This document shows, one piece after another, positions 10,319 through 18,369 of a stretch of DNA of 34,041 nucleotides. Position numbers and translations under genes: made by a program. The stretch comes from Bacteroidota bacterium (GTDB lineage Bacteria > Bacteroidota > Bacteroidia > Bacteroidales > UBA12077), in contig JAIFLC010000065.1 in the NCBI GenBank assembly GCA_020049295.1, positions 1-34,041 on the forward strand, read 5' to 3'. Every line of letters begins with the position of its first letter. Within the stretch, counting starts at the first letter, position 1. The notes under the pieces were generated by a model. That model made no database searches. It saw nothing but the letters and a program-made list of their open reading frames with translations, and was not told the DNA's origin.

Positions 10319-11704
10319 TTAAACCATTGATTTTATTTCTGATATAATTTTATTTGCCAGTTCTATTGAGCTTTTCTCATCACCGCTCTCAGCATATATT
10401 CTGATAATTGGCTCTGTATTTGATTTTCGCAGATGTACCCATCCATTATCGAAATCAATCTTAACACCATCAATATCATTTACCTGATAATTGCTAAACT
10501 TTTTCTTAATAGACTCCAAAATTTGGTCAACGTTTATTTGAGGTGTCAATTCGATTTTATTTTTTGAGATAAAATATTCAGGATATTGAGCTCTGAGCTC
10601 AGAGCATTTTTTTCCGGACTTTGCAAGATGGGTTAAAAATAACGCGATACCTACCAACGCATCGCGGCCATAATGTAAATCAGGATAAATAACTCCTCCA
10701 TTTCCTTCGCCACCAATAACCGCATTATTTTTTTTCATACTTTCAACCACATTTACTTCGCCAACAGCTGCTGTAAAGTATTTTCCGCCATATTTTTGGG
10801 TTATATCTCTTAATGCTCTTGTTGATGACAAGTTAGAAACGGTATTTCCAATCTTATATTGTAAAATATAATCGGCTACAGCAACTAATGTATATTCCTC
10901 GCCAAACATCGTTCCATCTTCATTAATAATTGCAAGTCGATCAACATCAGGATCAACAACGAAACCCAGATGCGCTTTATTAGTTTTAACTACTCTTGAT
11001 ATTTCAGTTAAATGTTCGGGTAAAGGCTCAGGATTATGTGGAAAAATGCCATTGGGTTCGCAATACAATTCAATAATTTCTTGCACACCCAATGCTCTCA
11101 ATAATTCCGGGATAGCTAATCCTCCTACAGAATTTACAGCATCAACAGCAACTTTAAATTGAGATAATTTAATTGCATCCACATCAACCAATGAAAGATC
11201 AAGTATTTGCTGAATATGAATATCGGTATAATTATTTTTAAATTCTACTTTGCCCAACTGATCAACATCTGCATATATAAATTTTTCTTTCTCAGCAATT
11301 TCAAGTATCTGGGCACCATCAGATGCCGATAAAAACTCTCCTTTTTGGTTTAACAATTTTAAAGCATTCCACTGCTTTGGGTTATGACTGGCGGTTAATA
11401 TTATTCCACCCTGAGCTTTTTCTGATGTAACCGCTATTTCAGTTGTAGGAGTAGTTGCCAGACCAATATCTATAACATCAATACCCATTCCCATGAGTGT
11501 TCCAATGACAACATGATTAACCATTTCGCCCGAGATGCGGGCATCACGTCCAACAATCACCTTAACTTTCTTTTCATTTGTATTATTGATGATCCATTGA
11601 GCATATGCTGATACGAACTTTACCGTATCCAGAGGGCTTAATCCATCGCCTGATTTTCCACCAATTGTTCCGCGAATACCGGATATTGATTTTATTAGTG
11701 TCAT
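10319..11704 (-). CDS. glmM: Phosphoglucosamine mutase
   Basis: 461 aa with the phosphoserine loop GGIILTASHNPKQWNALK, metal loop DPDVDRLAI, GGEGNGGVI, and C-terminal RKSNTEPIIRIYAE. Confidence 0.92.
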   Translation of the reverse strand: MTLIKSISGIRGTIGGKSGDGLSPLDTVKFVSAYAQWIINNTNEKKVKVIVGRDARISGEMVNHVVIGTLMGMGIDVIDIGLATTPTTEIAVTSEKAQGGIILTASHNPKQWNALKLLNQKGEFLSASDGAQILEIAEKEKFIYADVDQLGKVEFKNNYTDIHIQQILDLSLVDVDAIKLSQFKVAVDAVNSVGGLAIPELLRALGVQEIIELYCEPNGIFPHNPEPLPEHLTEISRVVKTNKAHLGFVVDPDVDRLAIINEDGTMFGEEYTLVAVADYILQYKIGNTVSNLSSTRALRDITQKYGGKYFTAAVGEVNVVESMKKNNAVIGGEGNGGVIYPDLHYGRDALVGIALFLTHLAKSGKKCSELRAQYPEYFISKNKIELTPQINVDQILESIKKKFSNYQVNDIDGVKIDFDNGWVHLRKSNTEPIIRIYAESGDEKSSIELANKIISEIKSMV

Positions 11705-11822
11705 AGTTATTAGATTTTATCAGTAGAATTTAAAAAATCGAATAAAGATAATTATTTCGAACCAATGGAAACAATTTTTAAGAAATTTTAACTCGAAATG
11801 ATTAAACAAAATCAACCTTAGT

Positions 11823-11929
11823 AGCCCTACGAGGGTTTTTATCATTATTAACTCTACGAGGCTATCGCCTTTTTAATCCTACGAGGGTTTTAAACCCTCG
11901 TAGGGCTGTGTAAAAACCCTTGTAGAGCT
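11823..11929. repeat. REP-like palindrome cluster built on a CTACGAGGG core
   Basis: Contains the near-perfect palindrome cctacgagggttt-t-aaaccctcgtagg (11878-11904). Further copies are agccctacgagggttttta (11823-11841) and its inverted near-copy taaaaacccttgtagagct (11911-11929). Confidence 0.7.
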
Positions 11930-11949
11930 GTTAACTCAAAATAAAGTAT

Positions 11950-11957
11950 TACCTTTG
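11950..11957 (+). promoter_or_regulatory. Putative Bacteroidota-type -7 element for the pseudouridine synthase gene
   Basis: TACCTTTG (matches TAnnTTTG), 28 bp upstream of the ATG at 11986. The -33 element is weak. Confidence 0.5.
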
Positions 11958-11985
11958 CATCAGGTATTTAAAAGGGACAAGAACC

Positions 11986-12828
11986 ATGAAAAAAGAATTT
12001 CCAAAAAGAGAAAAAAGAGATTACAAATCTGATGAAAGATCAGAAAAGCCTGCAAAAAAGTTTAGTAAACCTTTAAAGTACAAAGAAAAAGAGATTTTAA
12101 AAGACGAGAATGAACCAATTCGACTAAATAAATATATTGCCAATTCAGGAGTTTGCTCACGCCGCGAAGCTGATGAATTAATTGAAGCTGGTTTTATTAC
12201 TGTTAACGACAAAGTAGTTACTGAATTAGGAGCTAAAGTAACAGTAAAAGACAAAATAAAGTACAAAGGAAAACTCCTTAGCAATGAGAAAAAGGTATAC
12301 ATTTTACTGAATAAACCGAAAGATTTTGTTACCACTGTTCGTGATCGACATGCTGAAAAAACAGTGTTGGATTTAGTGAGAAATGCTTGTGATGAACGAG
12401 TTTACCCAGTTGGTCGTCTGGATAAAAACACAACGGGTGTACTTCTTCTGACAAATGATGGCGAGTTAACCAAAATGCTCACACATCCCAGCTATATTAA
12501 AAAGAAAATTTATCATGTTCATCTCGACAAACCTGTAACCAAAGCAGATATGATAAGCATTGTTGAAGGCATTCAGGTTGATGATGACTTTGTTACAGCT
12601 GATGCCATAAGTTATGTTGAAGAAAACGATAAAACTCAAGTTGGAATTGAGATCCATACAGGGCAAAACAGAATTGTTCGACGTATTTTTGAATTGTTAG
12701 GTTATAAAATTGAAAAACTCGACCGTGTTTATTTTGCAGGATTAACCAAGAAAAATCTGCAACGCGGAAGATGGCGCATGCTTACTCCTCAAGAAATTGC
12801 TATGCTTAAGATGAAATCATTTAAATAA
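11986..12828 (+). CDS. rRNA pseudouridine synthase (RsuA/RluB family) with an N-terminal charged extension
   Basis: S4 domain IRLNKYIANSGVCSRREADELIEAGFITVN, catalytic VGRLDKNTTGVLLLTNDGELTKMLTHP, and HTGQNRIVRRIFELLGY. Confidence 0.93.
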   Translation: MKKEFPKREKRDYKSDERSEKPAKKFSKPLKYKEKEILKDENEPIRLNKYIANSGVCSRREADELIEAGFITVNDKVVTELGAKVTVKDKIKYKGKLLSNEKKVYILLNKPKDFVTTVRDRHAEKTVLDLVRNACDERVYPVGRLDKNTTGVLLLTNDGELTKMLTHPSYIKKKIYHVHLDKPVTKADMISIVEGIQVDDDFVTADAISYVEENDKTQVGIEIHTGQNRIVRRIFELLGYKIEKLDRVYFAGLTKKNLQRGRWRMLTPQEIAMLKMKSFK

Positions 12829-13528
12829 ACTTCTCTCTGCGCTGTAAGTTAATTAATGCCCATAACATTGATATAATAGAACCAATCACTAGCATTAATC
12901 TGTTTTGTCCTTGTACATTTTTCCAAATTGTCATACTTATTTCGCTTGGAACATCAAAGGGATTTAAAAAGACATTCCATTTGCTATATTGCAGCGGTTC
13001 GTGCAGAATCCAAAATATAAGTCCAATAATGATTACAATAACAGCAGCACCACTTGCATTTCTAACCAGAGTAGAAAACAGAAACGATAAACAGGACAAA
13101 AAAAGCAATGGATACATGAGTTGATAAACCATTTTTAAAACCGGTATTCGCAAAATTGCAAAAACAGTAAATCCAGACATTAACATTAGAATGACGAATA
13201 ACAGAACCATACTAATTATAAATCTTACCAAATAAACTTTATAACGATAATTTGGAACACCGAATATGATTTCAAGCATTCGGGCATCTTTGTCGTTTTG
13301 AATATTAAAAATTACTGGATAAAATATAATTAATATCCCAGGAAATATTAATGTATTGTAGATATCGCTTTCGGTAGCAACTGAATTCGAAAAAAGCATA
13401 ATACCAATAATCATTAGAAAGAATGCCATTGCTGCAATCAGAAAATAAATAAATTTATTGGCAAATACGATCTTCAGATTGTATTTTACAATATCCCTAA
13501 CTAGTTTTATATTTTGTATTATGTTCAT
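12821..13528 (-). CDS. ABC-2 type transporter permease
   Basis: About 235 aa with six hydrophobic segments. NDKDARMLEIIFGVPNYRYKVYLVRFI resembles ABC-2 permeases. ATG at 13528 is preferred over TTG at 13543. Confidence 0.7.
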   Translation of the reverse strand: MNIIQNIKLVRDIVKYNLKIVFANKFIYFLIAAMAFFLMIIGIMLFSNSVATESDIYNTLIFPGILIIFYPVIFNIQNDKDARMLEIIFGVPNYRYKVYLVRFIISMVLLFVILMLMSGFTVFAILRIPVLKMVYQLMYPLLFLSCLSFLFSTLVRNASGAAVIVIIIGLIFWILHEPLQYSKWNVFLNPFDVPSEISMTIWKNVQGQNRLMLVIGSIISMLWALINLQRREKFI

Positions 13529-13535
13529 GTTTTTT

Positions 13536-13659
13536 AGTATCAAGTAGTGAGTATAGAGTATTGATTATAAAGATATTACTACTTTAATCTCATTTTTCAT
13601 ATCATATATCTCATATTTCAAGTCTCATGTCTAAAATCTAATATCTAATGTCTCAATTT
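13536..13659. repeat. Degenerate intergenic heptad-period repeat (two phases)
   Basis: agtatca|agtagtg|agtatag|agtattg (13536-13563) and tcatatc|atatatc|tcatatt|tcaagtc|tcatgtc|taaaatc|taatatc|taatgtc (13597-13652). Confidence 0.65.
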
Positions 13660-13664
13660 AATAA

Positions 13665-16600
13665 TTAGTTATCACTATTCAGTAAATACAAATAGGCGTC
13701 TTCCAGATTAGCTTTCACCGATTTAGAATCAGCAGTTGGAGCATTATCTGCCAAACAACGGCAGCGGATATTTTCACCCTCTTTCATATGATGAATAATC
13801 ACATAATTATCTTTCATTTTTTCGAAATCTTCTGCAGGTATGTTGAGCGACCAAACTTTTTGTTCGGCAATTTTAGCCATACTTATGGGAGCTCCCATAT
13901 AGCGTATATCTCCTTTTTTCATCACAGCAACCATATTACAAGAACTAGCAACATCTTCGATAATATGTGTTGAGAATATTACAATACGATCGCGGCTTAA
14001 CTCAACCAATAGATTTCTAAAGCGAATACGCTCTCTTGGATCGAGTCCGGCAGTTGGTTCATCTACTACAAGAATCTTTGGAAGATGAAGTAAGATCTGA
14101 GCAATTCCTATTCGTTGTTTCATACCGCCAGAGAATGATCCAATTTTTTCATCTTTATGTTCTGACATGTGAACAGCTCCCAACACATACTCAACACGTT
14201 TTGTTCTTTCTTCTTGATTAACTATTTTCTTTAAAATCCCCATGTAATGTAAGAAATCCCAAGCCGTCATATTTTCGTACATTCCAAATTCCTGAGGCAG
14301 ATAACCAATAAGTCCTTGTAGCTCTTCCCGTTTTTCACTTACATCGATTCCGTTGATCGTAATTTGTCCATAACTTTGCTCAAGTATTCCACAAATAATT
14401 TTCATCAGAGTAGATTTGCCTGCACCATTTGGCCCAAGTAACCCAAACATTCCATTTTCAATATCAATAGATACACCTTTGAGTGCTTTAAATGGAATTT
14501 TCTTTTTGCCAATTACAGGTATAACAAGCACAAACCTATAGAATGCTTGTCGTATTCCTTTAAACTTACCAGTTATACGATTCACATTTACTTGTTTTTT
14601 GTACAAATTGTCGGATGTTACTTTAATCAACATTAACAAATACCATATTACCCCCATTGGGATTACTAAGCCTAATAACTTGTATTTAGAATAAAACAAG
14701 AAAAGAGTAAACGCAGGAAAAGCCCAGAAAAATAGCTGAGTAATAAATAAAATCAAGCTGCTTATCCATTTGTTTTTATTTGCTGATTTTAGATTATATG
14801 CATATTTTTTTATCGGTTCAAGAACAAGTAGAGTGAGCAGATATAAGAAAATGGGTAAAATAAAATACCACAACCCATTCTCAAGATGGAAATAAATAAA
14901 AAACACGATAAATCCAATCAGAGGAAGCTGCCAAACAACTTGATCAAAATCTTTTATAGATTTATATTCGTTTTGTACACCTAATCTTTTTCTCCTGTTT
15001 ATACCAGATTTCCATTCACGCATAAAACGACTGTCCCAATCATAGATCTTAACCAAATTTCTGATCTTGATATGTAACGCTTCGTCTTTTTCGATAAGTG
15101 TTTCGTTTGCTTTTCTAAGACTATTTTGAATAAAATAAATAACTGCAGGAACTAAAATCATTAAAACAATAAAATCAATAATCTGCCACACTCTGCGGTC
15201 TACTTCGGTGAAAATAAAATATGATCCAACCAGCCAAATTGAATATTGAATGATTTTAATACCCGATTTTTGTCCACGCATCCAGTTTAATGATGATTGA
15301 AATCCCGAATTCATTGTTGGAATAAAAACCAATGTAAGCAAGGTACTTATGGTTAATCCACCAATAATTGTAACAGCAAAAGGAACTCCGATAAGTGCCA
15401 CATATTCTGATTTTCCAAGTGCCAGTGGAACCAAAGCAATAATAGTTGTAATAGCTGTGATTAATATTGGACGTACACGTGCAAGTCCTGCCATCATTAA
15501 AGCACGAGACTCATTGTATCCTTGCCGACGCAGAATCCTAGAATAATCAATTAAAATAATACCATTATTTACAACAATACCAAGCAAGATCAGGAATCCT
15601 GTCATTACATTGGTATTCATGATTGAAGTTCCGGTAAGAATTAACAGTATCAGTGAACCTATCGCTGCCAATGGGATTGAAAACATCATAACAATTGGTA
15701 CCGTGAATGACTCAAATACCGACGCTAGAATCATATAAATAAGGATGAAAGCCATGAGTAATAAAAATGCAAATTCACCTAGGTCTTCTTCTTCGTGAAC
15801 CACTTCCAGTGCAATGCCTGACGGAAGAGTCATGCCTTCAACCAGCTCATCAATTTCGAGCCGGGCTGCTTCAAGCAGATCCTTCTCATCCTGAACTTCA
15901 TTAATATATGAATAAACCAACTCTAATTGTTTTTCCTGGTTAGTACGTCTTATAGTAGATAAACCTTCGGTAAAATTAAATTTACTGATATTCTGCAATT
16001 CAAATTGAGAACCTTGTCCGCTGCGAACAGCCAACCCCTTTAGATCTTTTACATTTCGTTCTTTCTGATCCTCATATCCAATGGTTCGAATTAAAATATC
16101 ATATTCTTCAGTCCCCTCCTTGAATTTTACACCACTTGAAAACTCGTGCTGAAATGAATTTAATTCTGAAAGTACTGAAGTAACCGGGATATCATACAAA
16201 GCCATTAATTGCTTATCGAAATTAAGCATTAGCTCTGGTCTTTTTTCAGGAACCCGAATATCAACTTTTTCAATTGAAGTAAGCTGACTTAAATAATATT
16301 TCACATCATTTGCCTGATTCAGCATTTTATCAAAATCCTGTCCTTTGATAATTACTTTTTCGCGCTGAGCACCAATTCCCAGCATTCGGGCAAATCCATC
16401 GTCATCTTCGAAACCACCACCGCCAAAACGGCGTCCGGTAGCAGGTGGATCCCAACTAAATTCTGCAGGACTTACATCTTCGAGTCGTTCAAGAATTTCC
16501 TGTTTTATTTTTGGGATAGAGTAATTTCGGATATCCTTGAAATCATCAACTAGTGATATAGTTAATATAGCTTCTTCCTCATAAATCTGACTTACAATGT

Positions 16601-18299
16601 CTTTCTTTTCTTCCAGATTTTCGAGTTTTTTTTCTGCATCAGCAATCAGAATATCTGTATTTTCGAGAGTTGTACCACTTGGCATTGTAACATAAAGTGT
16701 AATATCTTTTATTTCGGCTTCCTGAGTTGTAATAAAGCTCACACCCAAACTAATAAGTAAAGTAATAAAGAATACACCCAATGCGCGGTATGATATTTTC
16801 TCGAAATTAACTTCCTTATCTTTTTTCTGACGCATTAGAAATGCATGCGAAATCATTGGAACTAACAACAATGCAACAACCAATGAAACTAATAAAGTAG
16901 ATATTATAGATACCCCAATATGTTTACCTATTAAGCCTATAAAGAAATTGGTAGAAAACACAAAAGGTAAAAATACGGTTACAGTAGTTAATGTTGAAGC
17001 AAATATTGATCGCCAGACTTCTTTTGTTCCCTGGACAACAGCTTGATCGGGATGCATTTTTTTAGATGCGAGCCGGTAAATATTTTCCAACACAACGACA
17101 CTATTATCAAGCAGCATTCCTATGGCAAGCGACATCCCCAGCAGAGTTAAACTATTAATTGTAATACCAAAAGCATAAAAGAAATTGAATGCAGTATAAA
17201 CCGAAATTGGAATAGCCAATGCAATAGCAACAACCAGCCTGATATTTTTCAAGAAAATCCAGAGTACAAAAATTGCAAGCAATCCTCCAATTAAAGCAAG
17301 TTGAATAATGGAATCGATATTTTCCTCCATCGTTTCAGCAGAATTGCTCTGTATTACCAATTCAATATCTTTTCCTTCTAAATCTGTATTTAAAATAGCG
17401 ATTTGATCTTTAACTTTATTTGCCAGATCAATAACATTTGCTTGCGAATCTTTAGTCAGGCTTATTGTTACCGCCTCCTTGCCGTTAACACGACTATAAG
17501 ATTCTTGCTCTTTTACTCCATAGTGAATAATGGCAATATCTTTGAGCTTGATTTTACCCTGCTCTTTTACAACCAGATTGTGAATATCATTAATATCGTC
17601 AAACTCAGAAATTACATTTACAAAATGGATCTGATTATTATGAGTAACCTTTCCGGCGAATGTTCTTGATTTGCTATTATTACTTAAAGCTGTTCGAACA
17701 TCTGCAGGAGTTATTCCATAGCTATTGCAAATATCCTGATGAAGAATGATTTCTATTGATTTTTCGCGACCTCCAAATACTTCAGCATTGGCAATACCAT
17801 CAATATTCTTTATCTGATTTATGATCTCTTTATCAGTTACCTGTCGAACTCTATCAATGCCACCACTACCCCGAACCTGAATGGTCATGAACATATTATT
17901 CAGCTGCTCAAGATCAAACTTAAAGACCTGTACCTGAAATTCTGTTGGAAGTAATTTTTTTGCTTCATCAACCTTTTCAGCTAGCTTCAGATAAGCATAT
18001 TTTATATCTGTATTTTTCTGATATGAAATTTGAATGCTTCCAGTTTGCTGACCTGATGTTGATTCGATTTTATCAATACCTTCGAGTGTTCCAATTGCGC
18101 CTTCCAATGGAATAATGGCCTGGTTTTCCATGTATTTCGGATCAACTTCCAAAGGAGTTCCAACCTGAACAAATAACATAGGCAACGTTGCATTTGGATA
18201 CAACTCAACTGGAAGCTGTTGATATGAAATGTACCCCAGCATTGTTAATGCAGTAAAAAACATTGCTATAAGTACTTTTCGTTTTATGATGAAATTCAT
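13665..18299 (-). CDS. RND efflux permease / multi-TM linker / ABC ATPase fusion protein
   Basis: Single 1544-aa ORF. Residues about 1-1007 are RND (GMSLAIGMLLDNSVVVLENIYR, GIVVNNGIILIDYSRILRR, LARVRPILITAITTIIALVPLAL). About 1008-1269 are several TM segments. About 1270-1544 are an ABC NBD (GPNGAGKST, FSGGMKQRIGIAQ, ILVVDEPTAGLDP, IVIFSTH). Confidence 0.93.
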   Translation of the reverse strand: MNFIIKRKVLIAMFFTALTMLGYISYQQLPVELYPNATLPMLFVQVGTPLEVDPKYMENQAIIPLEGAIGTLEGIDKIESTSGQQTGSIQISYQKNTDIKYAYLKLAEKVDEAKKLLPTEFQVQVFKFDLEQLNNMFMTIQVRGSGGIDRVRQVTDKEIINQIKNIDGIANAEVFGGREKSIEIILHQDICNSYGITPADVRTALSNNSKSRTFAGKVTHNNQIHFVNVISEFDDINDIHNLVVKEQGKIKLKDIAIIHYGVKEQESYSRVNGKEAVTISLTKDSQANVIDLANKVKDQIAILNTDLEGKDIELVIQSNSAETMEENIDSIIQLALIGGLLAIFVLWIFLKNIRLVVAIALAIPISVYTAFNFFYAFGITINSLTLLGMSLAIGMLLDNSVVVLENIYRLASKKMHPDQAVVQGTKEVWRSIFASTLTTVTVFLPFVFSTNFFIGLIGKHIGVSIISTLLVSLVVALLLVPMISHAFLMRQKKDKEVNFEKISYRALGVFFITLLISLGVSFITTQEAEIKDITLYVTMPSGTTLENTDILIADAEKKLENLEEKKDIVSQIYEEEAILTISLVDDFKDIRNYSIPKIKQEILERLEDVSPAEFSWDPPATGRRFGGGGFEDDDGFARMLGIGAQREKVIIKGQDFDKMLNQANDVKYYLSQLTSIEKVDIRVPEKRPELMLNFDKQLMALYDIPVTSVLSELNSFQHEFSSGVKFKEGTEEYDILIRTIGYEDQKERNVKDLKGLAVRSGQGSQFELQNISKFNFTEGLSTIRRTNQEKQLELVYSYINEVQDEKDLLEAARLEIDELVEGMTLPSGIALEVVHEEEDLGEFAFLLLMAFILIYMILASVFESFTVPIVMMFSIPLAAIGSLILLILTGTSIMNTNVMTGFLILLGIVVNNGIILIDYSRILRRQGYNESRALMMAGLARVRPILITAITTIIALVPLALGKSEYVALIGVPFAVTIIGGLTISTLLTLVFIPTMNSGFQSSLNWMRGQKSGIKIIQYSIWLVGSYFIFTEVDRRVWQIIDFIVLMILVPAVIYFIQNSLRKANETLIEKDEALHIKIRNLVKIYDWDSRFMREWKSGINRRKRLGVQNEYKSIKDFDQVVWQLPLIGFIVFFIYFHLENGLWYFILPIFLYLLTLLVLEPIKKYAYNLKSANKNKWISSLILFITQLFFWAFPAFTLFLFYSKYKLLGLVIPMGVIWYLLMLIKVTSDNLYKKQVNVNRITGKFKGIRQAFYRFVLVIPVIGKKKIPFKALKGVSIDIENGMFGLLGPNGAGKSTLMKIICGILEQSYGQITINGIDVSEKREELQGLIGYLPQEFGMYENMTAWDFLHYMGILKKIVNQEERTKRVEYVLGAVHMSEHKDEKIGSFSGGMKQRIGIAQILLHLPKILVVDEPTAGLDPRERIRFRNLLVELSRDRIVIFSTHIIEDVASSCNMVAVMKKGDIRYMGAPISMAKIAEQKVWSLNIPAEDFEKMKDNYVIIHHMKEGENIRCRCLADNAPTADSKSVKANLEDAYLYLLNSDN

Positions 18300-18305
18300 T
18301 TAAAT

Positions 18306-18342
18306 TTAGTATTTAGTATCAAGATATGAGTATCAAGATTAT
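18306..18342. repeat. Heptad-period repeat between the RND-ABC fusion and the second RND gene
   Basis: ttagtat|ttagtat, then agtatca|agatatg|agtatca|agattat. Confidence 0.6.
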
Positions 18343-18369
18343 TATTCAGTATTCACTTTGCGGTTAATC

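Noticed and set aside
13536-13659. Possible CRISPR array
   Set aside because: Period is 7 bp with no conserved 23-40-bp repeat, no unique spacers, and no cas genes in the window.
13665-18299. RND-ABC fusion as an assembly chimera
   Set aside because: The frame is open for 4.6 kb, the linker has coherent TM segments with no sign of a join, and the NBD resembles its neighbour without being identical. Read-level checking is still advisable.
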